A DNA stretch of 64,000 bases from an uncultured Bacteroidota bacterium (GCA_903853805.1 CAINUN010000085.1:124001-188000), one strand, 5' to 3'; positions 23,717-33,392 are shown, counted from the stretch's first letter. A program made the numbers and translations. The notes: generated by a model not told the origin, from the letters alone.

Positions 23717-26350
23717 ATGGAAACACCAAAACTCATACAACTTCAACAAGAACTTACACTCATAAAAGACGAAAGACTGCGTATTGATATTTTAGTGGAT
23801 ATAGCTGTAGAAATTCGCAGTTTCGACGCCGAAAAAGCATCGGAAATGGCAGATGAAATCCTAGATCTTGCCAAAAAAGCTAATTATCTCAAAGGGCAAG
23901 GAAGGGCTTACAACTTGAAGGGTGGTTGTTATTGGTTGCATGGGGATTATGAACTTGGCATTGAATTCTTGCAAAAAGCCCACTTCATTTCAAGACAAGT
24001 AAAAGACAAAAGGCTAGAGGCAAGGGTGCTCAATAACTTCGGCAATATATATCGCGATCTTGGTGACCTTGCTACAGCACTCACTTACTACGAAAACGCC
24101 CTAGTCATCAACGAAGAATTGGAAGATGAGTTTGCACAATCAATTAACCTTCACAGCATTGCTAATCTGTTGTATGATCTTAATGATTTTGAAAGTGCGC
24201 TTGAATACGCCCTACGTTGTCTGCCAATTTTTGATAGTGAACACGATGAAGTGCGTCTCATTGCCATAAAAAACACACTGGGCAACATTTATTTCAAGCA
24301 AGGTCAGTTCCAAGAAGCGCTTCAGTTCTTTGAAGAAAACCTCAAACAATCCGAAATAGAAACCATTCCCCATGTGCTTGCCGAAAGTGGCTTGGGCAAG
24401 GTGTATTACAAGATGAGCAAGTTTGCAGAGGCAAGAAATTATCTTGGGGATTCTTTAGAGAAAGCACAACGTTTGGGCAATATCGAAGTGCAAATCATCA
24501 CTCATTACTACCTCGGCAGGCTAATGATGAAAGAAGAAAACCTGTTAGGCTCTTTGCATAACTTAGAAGCAGCATTTGGTCTTGCAGATGAATATTCACG
24601 CAAGCACGATGTGATGAGTATTCATGAAACGCTTTCAGTGGTGTATGATAAGCTTGGTGATATTCCTAAAGCCTTTCATCACCTCAAAACTTATGAAAAA
24701 CTAAAAGAAGAAATTTTCCAACAAACCACATTTAATCAGCTACGCAATCTTCAAATTCGTCAGCAAATAGAGTTAGCACAAAAGGAGAAAGAAGTAGCAG
24801 AAAAGACCGCACAACTCAAACAACAGTTCATGGCCAATATGAGCCATGAGATTCGTACGCCAATGAATGCCATTGTGGGTATGACTAGATTGTTGTTGGG
24901 CAAAGAACCCCGCCTCGACCAACTTAGATACCTTCAAGCCATTAGAATGAGTGCCGACAATTTGCTCGTTATCATTAATGATATTCTTGACCTTTCAAAA
25001 ATAGAGGCTGGCAAAATAATCATCGAACAAACCGACTTTGCCCTGCGCGAAGTGATGCAAAGCATGCGCGATATGCTTTTGCTAAAAGCAGAAGAAAAGA
25101 AGATTGAATTCTTGCTTCAAATAGCTGAAGACGTTCCCTATAAACTCATTGGTGACCCTACTCGTCTTAATCAAATCCTCATCAATCTTGCAGGCAATGC
25201 TGTGAAGTTTACAGAGAATGGTTTTGTGTGTGTGAAAGCAACTGTGACAAAAAGAGAAGAGAAAAAATTATGGGTTCAATTTGATATCATGGACACAGGC
25301 ATTGGCATTGCAGCAGATTATGTAGATAAAATATTCGACAGTTTTACACAAGCTGGTAGTGATGTGGCACGCAAGTTCGGAGGTACTGGATTGGGCTTGA
25401 CAATCTCAAAACAATTAGTGGGACTCATGGAAGGTGAAATCAGTGTAAAAAGTGTATTGGGTCAAGGCACCACTTTCACCATCATCTTACCATTAGAAGA
25501 GTCAGCAATACAAACTTCAACCCCATCTCAAAACGTATTAGACAGTGGCGTTATGCAGCAACTTAGTCACGTAAAAATATTGTTGGTAGAAGACAATGAA
25601 TTTAACCGCATGGTTGCAGAAGACACTCTGAAAGAGATCCTACCTGACAGCACCATAGACATTGCAGTAAATGGAAAAGAAGCTGTTGCTCGTGTAGCGG
25701 AAGGGCATTATGATATTGTGTTGATGGACATTCAAATGCCTTTAATGGATGGTGTGGCAGCAACTAAAGCAATTCGAGATACACTTCCTTCTCCGTCGAA
25801 AGATACCAAGATCATTGCTATGACTGCTAATGTTTTTCAAGAAGATGTGCAAGCCTATTTTGCCGCAGGCATGAATGCCTATGTCAGCAAGCCATTTCAA
25901 ACTGATGAATTACTACTGAAAATGGGCAATGTGATGGAAGGAAAAACAGTTGATCCACAAGCTCAAAAACCTATTGAAAGTAAACCCGCAGAAACGCTTG
26001 CTCCCTTACCAAACATTGTAACAGATATGCAATTTCTCAAACAGTTTACCGGAGGCAACACAGAAAAAATCAACAAATACATTGGTATGTTTTTAGATAA
26101 TGCACCAAGACTTTTAAAACAAATTGACGTTGCTTTTGAACAGAAAGATTTTACACAAGTAAAAATTGCAGCACATTCACTCAAGCCACAACTTTCATAT
26201 ATGGGTGTAAAAGAAGAAATCAGTCATGTTTTTCTAATTGAACAAACTGCCAGTGAAGCTGGTCACTCAGATAGATTGCCACCGCTTATCAAAAACTTAA
26301 ATAGAGTTTGTCTCCAAGCTTTCAAAGAACTTAATGAAAGAAGAAACTAA
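23717..26350 (+). CDS. Hybrid sensor histidine kinase with TPR sensor, receiver and Hpt domains
   Basis: An 877-residue cytoplasmic protein. TPR repeats fill about residues 25-335 (for example LNNFGNIYRDLGDLATALTY), a helix follows, and HisKA carries H377 in SHEIRTP. The ATPase domain shows NLAGNAVKF, DTGIGI and GTGLGL. The receiver domain has VEDNEFNRMV and the acceptor in VLMDIQMPLMDG, and an Hpt domain near residue 820 has AAHSLKPQ. It therefore holds a complete phosphorelay in one chain, with no output domain. Start at ATG 23717 is preferred because a near-consensus promoter lies just upstream; an earlier in-frame ATG at 23660 is less likely. Confidence 0.92.
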   Translation: METPKLIQLQQELTLIKDERLRIDILVDIAVEIRSFDAEKASEMADEILDLAKKANYLKGQGRAYNLKGGCYWLHGDYELGIEFLQKAHFISRQVKDKRLEARVLNNFGNIYRDLGDLATALTYYENALVINEELEDEFAQSINLHSIANLLYDLNDFESALEYALRCLPIFDSEHDEVRLIAIKNTLGNIYFKQGQFQEALQFFEENLKQSEIETIPHVLAESGLGKVYYKMSKFAEARNYLGDSLEKAQRLGNIEVQIITHYYLGRLMMKEENLLGSLHNLEAAFGLADEYSRKHDVMSIHETLSVVYDKLGDIPKAFHHLKTYEKLKEEIFQQTTFNQLRNLQIRQQIELAQKEKEVAEKTAQLKQQFMANMSHEIRTPMNAIVGMTRLLLGKEPRLDQLRYLQAIRMSADNLLVIINDILDLSKIEAGKIIIEQTDFALREVMQSMRDMLLLKAEEKKIEFLLQIAEDVPYKLIGDPTRLNQILINLAGNAVKFTENGFVCVKATVTKREEKKLWVQFDIMDTGIGIAADYVDKIFDSFTQAGSDVARKFGGTGLGLTISKQLVGLMEGEISVKSVLGQGTTFTIILPLEESAIQTSTPSQNVLDSGVMQQLSHVKILLVEDNEFNRMVAEDTLKEILPDSTIDIAVNGKEAVARVAEGHYDIVLMDIQMPLMDGVAATKAIRDTLPSPSKDTKIIAMTANVFQEDVQAYFAAGMNAYVSKPFQTDELLLKMGNVMEGKTVDPQAQKPIESKPAETLAPLPNIVTDMQFLKQFTGGNTEKINKYIGMFLDNAPRLLKQIDVAFEQKDFTQVKIAAHSLKPQLSYMGVKEEISHVFLIEQTASEAGHSDRLPPLIKNLNRVCLQAFKELNERRN

Positions 26351-26356
26351 AAAAGA

Positions 26357-26388
26357 AAAGCGGCGAAGTTGAAGTGCTTCGCCGCTTT
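26357..26388. terminator. Bidirectional terminator between the hybrid kinase and ahcY
   Basis: Stem AAAGCGGCGAAG / CTTCGCCGCTTT (26357-26368 and 26377-26388) with an 8-base loop between convergent genes. Confidence 0.85.
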
Positions 26389-26408
26389 AGTATCCATTAA
26401 TCATACGA

Positions 26409-27737
26409 TTAATAACGATAGTGATCTGCTTTATATGGGCCACTTTTTGCAATGCCAAGATAATTGGCTTGCTCATTAGTAAGCTCTTCTAAAACTACAC
26501 CAATTTTAGCAAGGTGAAGTCGGGCAACTTTCTCATCTAAATGTTTTGGCAATACATACACTTTGTTTTCGTAGTTGCTGTGGTTGTTCCATAATTCCAA
26601 TTGCGCCAAAGTTTGGTTAGTAAATGAATTACTCATCACAAAACTTGGGTGGCCAGTAGCACAACCCAAATTCACCAAACGTCCTTCTGCCAAAAGAATA
26701 ATGTCTTTACCATCAATGGTGTACATATCCACTTGTGGTTTAATGGTGTTTTTAGTATCTCCGTAATTGTCGTTCAACCAAGCCACATCAATTTCTATAT
26801 CAAAGTGACCAATGTTGCACACAATGGCTTTGTCTTTCATGAGTTTGAAATGCTCACCTGTTATCAAATCGCGACAACCGGATGCGGTAACAATAATGTC
26901 TGCTTCTTTTACAGCATCCACCATTTTCTTCACTTCAAAACCATCCATAGCTGCTTGGAGCGCACAAATCGGATCAATTTCTGTAACAATTACACGAGCG
27001 CCAGCACCTCGTAATGATTCTGCAGAACCTTTTCCCACATCGCCATAACCGCCAACAACAGCTACTTTACCAGCCATCATCACATCTGTAGCACGACGAA
27101 TAGAGTCAACTAATGATTCTTTACAACCGTATTTGTTATCAAACTTAGATTTAGTAACAGAGTCGTTTACGTTGATTGCAGGAATGGGCAACGTGCCTTT
27201 TTGCATTCTTTCATAAAGACGATGAACACCTGTTGTCGTTTCTTCACTCAAACCTTTGATGTGTTGAATCAATTCAGTGTAGTTGTCAAATACCATGTTG
27301 GTAAGGTCGCCACCATCATCGAGAATCATATTCAATGGACGGTTTTCGCCACCAAAGAAAAGAGTTTGCTCAATACACCAATCTGCTTCTGCTTGGGTTT
27401 GTCCTTTCCATGCGAAAACACCAATACCAGCGGCAGCAATTGCGGCAGCAGCATGGTCTTGTGTAGAGAAGATATTGCAAGAACTCCAACGAACTTCAGC
27501 ACCCAATTCTACCAATGTTTCAATTAAAACAGCAGTTTGAATGGTCATATGCAGACAACCTGCAACGCGCGCACCTTTCAATGGTTTTTGAGCTCCATAT
27601 TCTGCACGAAGCGACATCAAGCCTGGCATTTCTGCCTCAGCGAGTTTTATTTCTTTACGCCCCCATTCAGCAAGGCTCATGTCCTTTACTTTATAAGGCA
27701 TTTTAAAGTCTATTTGACTGCGAGTGGTTGTACTCAT
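26409..27737 (-). CDS. ahcY: Adenosylhomocysteinase
   Basis: A 442-residue enzyme with all family landmarks: [32 protein letters not shown], the NAD-binding [26 protein letters not shown] and the C-terminal [12 protein letters not shown]. It hydrolyses S-adenosylhomocysteine to adenosine and homocysteine, completing the methyl cycle. The ATG at 27737 ([11 protein letters not shown]) is chosen because a perfect -7 element ends 22 bases before it; a longer frame upstream would include that promoter. Monocistronic. Confidence 0.96.
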   Translation of the reverse strand: MSTTTRSQIDFKMPYKVKDMSLAEWGRKEIKLAEAEMPGLMSLRAEYGAQKPLKGARVAGCLHMTIQTAVLIETLVELGAEVRWSSCNIFSTQDHAAAAIAAAGIGVFAWKGQTQAEADWCIEQTLFFGGENRPLNMILDDGGDLTNMVFDNYTELIQHIKGLSEETTTGVHRLYERMQKGTLPIPAINVNDSVTKSKFDNKYGCKESLVDSIRRATDVMMAGKVAVVGGYGDVGKGSAESLRGAGARVIVTEIDPICALQAAMDGFEVKKMVDAVKEADIIVTASGCRDLITGEHFKLMKDKAIVCNIGHFDIEIDVAWLNDNYGDTKNTIKPQVDMYTIDGKDIILLAEGRLVNLGCATGHPSFVMSNSFTNQTLAQLELWNNHSNYENKVYVLPKHLDEKVARLHLAKIGVVLEELTNEQANYLGIAKSGPYKADHYRY

Positions 27738-27759
27738 ATAAATTACTTTTTTTAGGAGG

Positions 27760-27767
27760 CAAAGATA
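27760..27767 (-). promoter_or_regulatory. Promoter -7 element (TATCTTTG) of ahcY
   Basis: Full TAnnTTTG match on the minus strand, 22 bases before the ATG at 27737. Confidence 0.65.
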
Positions 27768-27842
27768 GAAAAAGGGATTGGAACGAATGTTAATGAGTCG
27801 CGAATAAAATATGCTCAATTACAGAAATTACCGCATTATTAT

Positions 27843-28436
27843 TTATCCCTTTATCTTCTTCCAAGTTTCAAAAAGTAATTCCTGTGAAGGAAGATTGTCA
27901 GGAATGTCTGAGAGCGGTTCACAAATTTTTAAAAATTGAAAACATTCCTTAGGAAGACTTTGATATAACGATGTACCTTTTGTTTTCCAAGTAAGCATTT
28001 CATCACTTACTTCTTTAATGATTCTTCCTGGATTACCTACTACTAATGAACGTCTCGGAATTTTGGTATTTGCTTGAATAAAAGTCAAAGCACCGATAAT
28101 AGACTCATCTCCTATTTCAGCCTCATCCATCACCACTGCATTCATTCCTACCAAAACATTTTCTCCAATATTTGCACCATGAATAATTGCGCCATGACCT
28201 ATGTGAGCTCCCTTTTTTAAATTAATTACAAGTCCGGGAAACATATGCACTATACAGTTTTCTTGTACATTACATCCGTCTTCTATCACAACACCTCCCC
28301 AGTCACCACGAATAGCAGCGCCCGGGCCAACATACACATCTTTTCCAATCACTACGTTGCCAATAATGCAAGCTTGCTGATGAATATAAGCACTTGGATG
28401 AACTACAGGTGTAAAGCCTTTAAAAGAATAAAACAT
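27843..28436 (-). CDS. Gamma-carbonic-anhydrase-like hexapeptide protein, PaaY-type
   Basis: A 197-residue left-handed beta-helix protein with hexapeptide repeats (IIGNVVIGKDVYVGPGAAIRGD). The three metal histidines are in ENCIVHMFPG and GHGAIIHGA. The C-terminal LVVGNPGRIIKEVSDEMLTWKTKG is typical of PaaY/CaiE rather than of short YrdA proteins. PaaY is a thioesterase that rescues blocked CoA intermediates in phenylacetate degradation. A PaaG-like hydratase is about 18 kb away, but no other paa gene is seen, so the physiological role stays open. It lies 19 bases after yidD. Confidence 0.85.
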   Translation of the reverse strand: MFYSFKGFTPVVHPSAYIHQQACIIGNVVIGKDVYVGPGAAIRGDWGGVVIEDGCNVQENCIVHMFPGLVINLKKGAHIGHGAIIHGANIGENVLVGMNAVVMDEAEIGDESIIGALTFIQANTKIPRRSLVVGNPGRIIKEVSDEMLTWKTKGTSLYQSLPKECFQFLKICEPLSDIPDNLPSQELLFETWKKIKG

Positions 28437-28455
28437 TGTTTCAATTTTTCAGGAA

Positions 28456-28677
28456 CTAAGGTACAGGGTCAAAGCCACTTTTCCCCCAAGGGTGGCAGGA
28501 AAAAAATCTTTTTAAAGCAAGCCAACCACCTTTCATCGGGCCATGTTTTTTGATTGCATGAAGCCCGTATTCGGAACAGGTTGGTGTGAAGCGACATTTG
28601 GCTCCCAAAAGAGGAGATAGGAGTGCTTGGTAAAACCTTATTAAGAAAATAAACAACCATGAAAACAATCTACCCAT
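28456..28677 (-). CDS. yidD: Membrane protein insertion efficiency factor
   Basis: A 73-residue protein with the YidD pattern: an amphipathic/hydrophobic N-terminus ([22 protein letters not shown]), then [19 protein letters not shown] and [13 protein letters not shown] at the end. YidD assists YidC-dependent membrane insertion. Its start overlaps the end of rnpA by eight bases, the conserved rpmH-rnpA-yidD arrangement; yidC is not adjacent here. Confidence 0.94.
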   Translation of the reverse strand: MGRLFSWLFIFLIRFYQALLSPLLGAKCRFTPTCSEYGLHAIKKHGPMKGGWLALKRFFSCHPWGKSGFDPVP

Positions 28678-29062
28678 TTTCAGAAAATTGTTTTTTAAGT
28701 TGCTCTATTCCTTTAATAACGGCTAGTTGAATTGTTTCAAAATTCTGTTTGCTGTCCCCTGTATAGATAAGAAAAATATGGAGTTGTATATCAGCAGGAA
28801 TGACTTGGTAAAGCTCAACTTTTTGTAATCGCCAACCCTCTCTTAAAAGTCGTTTATACCTATTTCTAAGAACTGCTTTTTTAAATTTCTTTTTAGGAAC
28901 AGAAAAGCCAATTCTCACAGGAGCATTTTCATTTGCTGTTCTATTTGTTTTCAAAAAAAGGACCCTTACTGGAAAAACAGAAAGCGCTTTCCCAGTAAGG
29001 AAAAGCGCGTCAATATGCTGCTCGCGTTTAAGCCGCTCGTATGGTTTAAAAGTAGTACGAAT
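28670..29062 (-). CDS. rnpA: Ribonuclease P protein component, with a probable ATT start codon
   Basis: The conserved RnpA sequence begins [20 protein letters not shown] and continues through [20 protein letters not shown] and [10 protein letters not shown], the RNA-binding signature. The protein pairs with RNase P RNA to mature tRNA 5' ends. From the in-frame stop at 29081-29083 down to the TTG at 28954 there is no ATG, GTG, TTG or CTG. That TTG lies about 36 residues into the conserved protein, so it cannot be the start. The best fit is ATT at 29062, giving 130 residues, the usual length; ATT at 29080 is the alternative. It follows rpmH closely and overlaps yidD. Confidence 0.9.
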   Translation of the reverse strand: MRTTFKPYERLKREQHIDALFLTGKALSVFPVRVLFLKTNRTANENAPVRIGFSVPKKKFKKAVLRNRYKRLLREGWRLQKVELYQVIPADIQLHIFLIYTGDSKQNFETIQLAVIKGIEQLKKQFSENG

Positions 29063-29087
29063 GGCAGTTGATTTTTTAATTTAATAA

Positions 29088-29243
29088 TTATTTGAGTGAC
29101 CGCTCATCGGATACGGTTAATTTATGGCGTCCTTTTGCACGACGAGAAGCCAAAACTTTACGACCATTTGCTGTTTGCATACGTTGACGAAAACCATGAA
29201 CTGATTTACGACGGCGACCATGTGGTTGATATGTACGTTTCAT
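29088..29243 (-). CDS. rpmH: 50S ribosomal protein bL34
   Basis: A 51-residue, very basic protein starting [20 protein letters not shown] and continuing [20 protein letters not shown], unmistakably bL34. It has a seven-residue C-terminal extension (TVSDERSLK end). It heads the rpmH-rnpA-yidD cluster, and its TAA lies 7 bases before the first possible ATT of rnpA. A near-consensus -7 element (TACTTTCG, 29298-29305 on the minus strand) lies 54 bases upstream. Confidence 0.96.
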   Translation of the reverse strand: MKRTYQPHGRRRKSVHGFRQRMQTANGRKVLASRRAKGRHKLTVSDERSLK

Positions 29244-29350
29244 AACTTAATTTCTTTTCTCCCACAAGTGTGAGAACTGTTTCTAAAAAAAGGAGTGCGA
29301 AAGTAAGGGGATTTTTTAAAAGTAAAAATTAAAAGGCAAAAAACTTCCTT

Positions 29351-30112
29351 TTACCTTTCAAAATGAGCTTGAACTGTTTTTGCAGCTTGCGCCATTTCCA
29401 TTATTAATAGGGCATCTTTTTCAATAGCATTTCCTACTATCACCAAATTAGCCCCTGCTTTTCCATTCAAATATACCTTCTCTGGTGAATTAATACCACC
29501 GCCAACAATCAAAGGCACTTCCAAATTATCGTTTAGTTTTTCAATCATTTCTTCTGAAACAGGGTTTCTTGCCCCACTGCCTGCATCCAAATAAATCGCT
29601 TGCTTGCCTTGCATTTCTGCCGCCCAAGCTGTACATAAAGCTATGTCAGACTTGTTTGCTGGAATTGGATTTGAATGACTCATATAAGAAACTGTTGTAG
29701 GCTTGCCTCCATCAATGAGCATATATCCTGTTGAAATTATTTCCAATCCACTTGCTTTTACTTTAGGTGCAGAAACCACATGTTGTCCAATTAAATATTC
29801 AGGGTTTCTTCCAGAAATCAAAGAAAGATAAAGTAGTGCGTCAGCTTTAGGCGTCACTTGTTCAGGGCTGCCAGGAAAAAGTACAACGGAAATGTTTGAT
29901 TCTTTTTTAAAAATCTCAATACAAATCTCGACATGATTAGTAAGCATTAAACTTCCACCCAAAAATAGAAAATCCACTTTCGAATCGTTGCACTGCCTCG
30001 CAAGCGCTTCCATTTCATTGGGTTTTACCGAGTCCGGGTCAACCAAAACAGCAAATCCGCAGCTATTTTGCTGCTTAAACTGTCGTAATTTTTCTAAAAC
30101 ATTTCTTTTCAT
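29351..30112 (-). CDS. Geranylgeranylglyceryl phosphate synthase-like protein (PcrB family)
   Basis: A 253-residue TIM-barrel with FAVLVDPDSV near residue 20, LFLGGSLML, FPGSPEQV, STGYMLIDGG, YLDAGSGA and PLIVGGGINSPEK, the phosphate-binding motifs of the GGGP synthase family. In archaea the enzyme makes the first ether bond of membrane lipids. Bacteroidota homologues of group II are known to have prenyltransferase activity, but their physiological lipid is unclear. The ATG at 30112 is chosen over an earlier TTG. It is divergent from the tetR-led efflux operon. Confidence 0.9.
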   Translation of the reverse strand: MKRNVLEKLRQFKQQNSCGFAVLVDPDSVKPNEMEALARQCNDSKVDFLFLGGSLMLTNHVEICIEIFKKESNISVVLFPGSPEQVTPKADALLYLSLISGRNPEYLIGQHVVSAPKVKASGLEIISTGYMLIDGGKPTTVSYMSHSNPIPANKSDIALCTAWAAEMQGKQAIYLDAGSGARNPVSEEMIEKLNDNLEVPLIVGGGINSPEKVYLNGKAGANLVIVGNAIEKDALLIMEMAQAAKTVQAHFER

Positions 30113-30173
30113 TGCCTTTCGATACAAAAGAAAGAAAATATCCCCATAGAAACTTTCTTTTGAAAAAATCCAG

Positions 30174-30203
30174 TGGAAACTTTTTTCGCAATAAACGTTT
30201 CCA
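30174..30203. promoter_or_regulatory. Candidate operator: TGGAAAC-N16-GTTTCCA over the tetR promoter
   Basis: Perfect 7-bp inverted repeat (30174-30180 and 30197-30203) that ends directly at the tetR -7 element. Its position between the divergent GGGPS and tetR genes suits autorepression by the TetR protein, but binding is inferred. Confidence 0.5.
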
Positions 30204-30211
30204 TAGTTTTG
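30204..30211 (+). promoter_or_regulatory. Promoter -7 element (TAGTTTTG) of the tetR-efflux operon
   Basis: Full TAnnTTTG match ending 11 bases before the ATG at 30223, abutting the inverted repeat. Confidence 0.65.
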
Positions 30212-30222
30212 CCACCGCTTTT

Positions 30223-30849
30223 ATGGAAGTACTAGAAAAAATATTATTGGCATCAGTAGAAATGTTCCGACAATATGGTTTTAAAACCATAACCATGGAT
30301 GACATTGCCCGCAAAAGTGGCGTATCCAAAAAAACACTTTATCAACATTTTGCCAACAAAACGGAAGTGGTAAATGAATCGGTGACGTGGTACCAAAGTA
30401 AAATTTCTGAGAACTGCCTCAGCATGATGAATAATTCCGAAAATGCTGTGGAAGGAATGGTGAAAGTGATGGAAATGTTTGACCAAATTTATCGTCAAAT
30501 TAATCCTACTGCTTTATTAGAATTAGAAAGATTTTATCCAGAAGGTTTTCAAAAATTCAAAGAAAATATACTTTCTAAAGACGTATTAGCCATTAAAGAG
30601 AACATTCAAAAAGGCGTAAGTGAAGGTTTGTATAGGGACGGAATTGATGCTGAATTTTTATCTCGTTTCCGTGTGGAGTTATTCATGATCATGTTTCACA
30701 CAAATCTTTTGGTTAACGACCGATTTGACTTAAAAACAGTTGCTTACAAAATCAGCGAGCATTTTCTTTTCGGTATCATGACACCAAAAGGCGAAAAGCT
30801 CTATGCTAAATACAAAGAAAAATACCTAACAGATATCGTAAAAATATGA
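30223..30849 (+). CDS. TetR/AcrR-family transcriptional regulator of the efflux operon
   Basis: A 208-residue regulator. The N-terminal helix-turn-helix is clear (FRQYGFKTITMDDIARKSGV then SKKTLYQHFANK), and the C-terminal ligand domain is not classifiable. TetR proteins next to RND pumps usually repress the pump and respond to its substrates. The ATG at 30223 fits both the family N-terminus and the promoter 11 bases upstream; a longer frame from 30112 would include the operator. Its stop overlaps the TolC gene start in ATGA, so regulator and pump are translationally coupled. Confidence 0.92.
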   Translation: MEVLEKILLASVEMFRQYGFKTITMDDIARKSGVSKKTLYQHFANKTEVVNESVTWYQSKISENCLSMMNNSENAVEGMVKVMEMFDQIYRQINPTALLELERFYPEGFQKFKENILSKDVLAIKENIQKGVSEGLYRDGIDAEFLSRFRVELFMIMFHTNLLVNDRFDLKTVAYKISEHFLFGIMTPKGEKLYAKYKEKYLTDIVKI

Positions 30850-32243
30850 GACCCCAATTTGTTAAACTATTGCTGCTTGCAGCATTTACTCCCTTTAGCT
30901 TAATAGCTCAAGACACTATGAGGCTTAGCTTGAAAGATTGCCTTGATTTTGCGGAAAAAAATCAAGTAAAAATCAAAAATGCTTTACTTAATGAAAAGAC
31001 TTCTTTAGCATTAAATAGAGAAGTAACAGGGTTAGCAATGCCGCATGTAAACGCAAAAGCAGGTATGACGAATGCGCCTTTGGTTGCAGCATTTCAAGTA
31101 CCCAATTTTATTAAAACTATTATCGCCGGTGATGGAACAAATCCTGGTTTAGTAAGCAATCAATACCTCGATTCAAATACAGTGGCAAATATGCCAAACA
31201 CAATGTCACTTGCTTTTCAACCCAAGTGGACAACAACTGGAACAATAGAAGCTTCTCAAATTCTTTTTGACCCATCAGTAATGGTAGCGTTGCAAGCAAG
31301 AAAAGCTTTAGAAGATTTAGCAAGAAAAGGTGTGGAGCTTACCATACAAGATGTGAAAGTTTCTCTGACAAAATCTTATTACAGTCTTATAGTCGCTGAA
31401 AAACAAAAATCGTTGGTACAACAAAATATTGTTCGTTTAGAGCAATTAGAAAAAGAGTTGAAAGAAATGTATAAAACAGGTTTTGCTGAGAAGTTGGATG
31501 TTGATAAAATCACAGTTGCACTCAATAACCTTAAAACACAAAAAGCAAAGGTTGACCAAATGGTTGGCTTAGCATATCTCTCCCTAAAATTTCAAATGGG
31601 AATGAGTTTGTATCAACCAATAAAACTCACAGAAAATATTTCGGAAGAAAACCTTGGTAGCGACTTATTGAAAGAAAGCATTCGTTTCGAAAATCGCTTT
31701 GAATACCAAATGATAGAAACCATGCGAAATATCAATGCCTATGATTTGAAAAGATACAAACTTGGTTGGTTGCCAACAGTTTTCTTGTTTGGTAATTATG
31801 GATATACGCTTTACAATTCTGCAAAGCCCTTTGAAACAGGAAGCAGTTGGCAAAGTACGGCAATTGTTGGGGGCAATATTTCAATGCCTTTGTTTGATGG
31901 ATTTCAAAGAAGACAGAAGATAAAGCAAGCTGAATTTAATTTGGAAAAATCTCAGAACAATCTTGACAACTTAAAAACCGCACTATCGCTTGAGGAAGAA
32001 AGTGCTAAAATTTCTCTGAGCAATAACCTTCGATCATTAGAAACGCAAAGAGACAACATGAAGCTTGCCGAAGACGTGTATAATACTACTCGCACAAAAT
32101 ACAAAGAGGGCGTTGGCTCTAGTCTTGAAATTCTCAATGCAGAAACTGCTTTAAAAGAAGCACAAACCAATTATTTCACTGCTTTATATGATGTCATTAC
32201 TTCAAATGTAGATCTTCAAAAAGCCCTTGGACAATTCAAATAA
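30846..32243 (+). CDS. TolC-family outer-membrane efflux protein
   Basis: A 465-residue protein with a signal peptide ending LIAQ and two outer-membrane-efflux repeats of long alpha-helical hairpins (for example AEKQKSLVQQNIVRLEQLEK, and in the second half LEEESAKISLSNNLRSLETQ). Family members form trimeric channels through the outer membrane. It is the second gene in tetR-tolC-MFP-RND and begins within the tetR stop. Substrate unknown. Confidence 0.92.
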   Translation: MRPQFVKLLLLAAFTPFSLIAQDTMRLSLKDCLDFAEKNQVKIKNALLNEKTSLALNREVTGLAMPHVNAKAGMTNAPLVAAFQVPNFIKTIIAGDGTNPGLVSNQYLDSNTVANMPNTMSLAFQPKWTTTGTIEASQILFDPSVMVALQARKALEDLARKGVELTIQDVKVSLTKSYYSLIVAEKQKSLVQQNIVRLEQLEKELKEMYKTGFAEKLDVDKITVALNNLKTQKAKVDQMVGLAYLSLKFQMGMSLYQPIKLTENISEENLGSDLLKESIRFENRFEYQMIETMRNINAYDLKRYKLGWLPTVFLFGNYGYTLYNSAKPFETGSSWQSTAIVGGNISMPLFDGFQRRQKIKQAEFNLEKSQNNLDNLKTALSLEEESAKISLSNNLRSLETQRDNMKLAEDVYNTTRTKYKEGVGSSLEILNAETALKEAQTNYFTALYDVITSNVDLQKALGQFK

Positions 32244-32273
32244 TTTCATAAAAAAATAAATCATCCATACCCA

Positions 32274-33368
32274 ATGAGACAGGTAATATATCTATCCCTT
32301 GCACTTATTTTTCTTATAGCATGCGGAGAAAAAAACATCAATAAGAAAGATGAACTCGTAGCACTAAAAAAGCAACGCTCTGAAATTGATTTAAAGATTG
32401 ATTCTCTTGAGAAAGAAATAACAAAAACTGATACGACAAAAGCCACTGCTGTTTCCATCGCCGTTCTTCAACCTCAAAACTTCACTTCTTACATTGAAGT
32501 ACAGGGACAAATTATTGGTGATGAAAATGTACTTGCCACTTCACAGTCTCCAGGAGTTGTAAAAGACATTTTGGTTCATGTTGGACAACGTGTAAGCAAA
32601 GGACAAACACTTGCTTTGCTTGATGCATCTGTTATCAAACAAAGTTTGATAACGCTTGATGCACAATTAAGTCTTGCCAAAGAACTTTATGAAAAGCAAC
32701 AAAAATTGTGGGAACAAAATATTGGATCACAGGTACAGTTGTTACAAGCTAAAACTAACTACGAAAGCTTGTTGAGTCAGCGAAAAACTGCAGGCGCACA
32801 AAAAGATATGTACACAATAAAATCACCGATTGATGGAGTAGTTGATGCAATGAATTTAAAAATTGGTGATGCTGTCGCTCCAGGGTTTTCAGGTATTCAT
32901 GTAACTAGTCATGATAAACTTAAAGCTGTTGCTTCTCTTGGGGAAAATTATATTGGAAAAGTGAAAGAAAATGACAACACCTTACTTGTGTTTCGTGATT
33001 TGAATGATTCCATCAAAACACATTTGAGTTATGTTGCGCAATCAGTTGATATCATTTCAAGAGCATTTAATGTGGAAGTGAAATTAGGCAGCAATGGCAA
33101 GTTACGTCCGAACATGAGCTGTATTATGAAGATAGCCAACTACCAAAATAAGAAAGCATTGGTGGTGCCAATTGCTGCTATTCAAAAAACAGCTGAAGGC
33201 GAAATGGTTTATGTAGCCAATGGAGAAACGGCTCATTCTGTAATCATTCAAATTGGAAGAAATTCAAATGGCAATGTAGAAGTATTGAGCGGGTTAAATG
33301 AAGGCGACAAAATAATTGTTGCCGGTTATGAAGACCTTGAAAATGGTGAACGCATTTCCGTGAAGTAA
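32274..33368 (+). CDS. RND efflux periplasmic adaptor (membrane fusion) lipoprotein
   Basis: A 364-residue adaptor with lipobox IFLIACG (Cys17), a short coiled coil at 25-45, a biotinyl-lipoyl-like segment (GVVKDILVHVGQRVSKGQTLALLD), a helical hairpin, the second lipoyl half (YTIKSPIDGVVDAMNLKIGD) and beta-barrel and membrane-proximal domains to the end (GLNEGDKIIVAGYEDL). It bridges the RND pump and the TolC channel. Spacing to neighbours is 30 and 24 bases. Confidence 0.92.
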   Translation: MRQVIYLSLALIFLIACGEKNINKKDELVALKKQRSEIDLKIDSLEKEITKTDTTKATAVSIAVLQPQNFTSYIEVQGQIIGDENVLATSQSPGVVKDILVHVGQRVSKGQTLALLDASVIKQSLITLDAQLSLAKELYEKQQKLWEQNIGSQVQLLQAKTNYESLLSQRKTAGAQKDMYTIKSPIDGVVDAMNLKIGDAVAPGFSGIHVTSHDKLKAVASLGENYIGKVKENDNTLLVFRDLNDSIKTHLSYVAQSVDIISRAFNVEVKLGSNGKLRPNMSCIMKIANYQNKKALVVPIAAIQKTAEGEMVYVANGETAHSVIIQIGRNSNGNVEVLSGLNEGDKIIVAGYEDLENGERISVK

Positions 33369-33392
33369 ACCCTTAATCCCAATTGCATTAAT

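Noticed and set aside
28670-28954. Short rnpA starting at TTG 28954 (94 residues)
   Set aside because: The conserved RnpA N-terminus continues upstream in the same frame for about 36 residues, so this start would truncate the protein.
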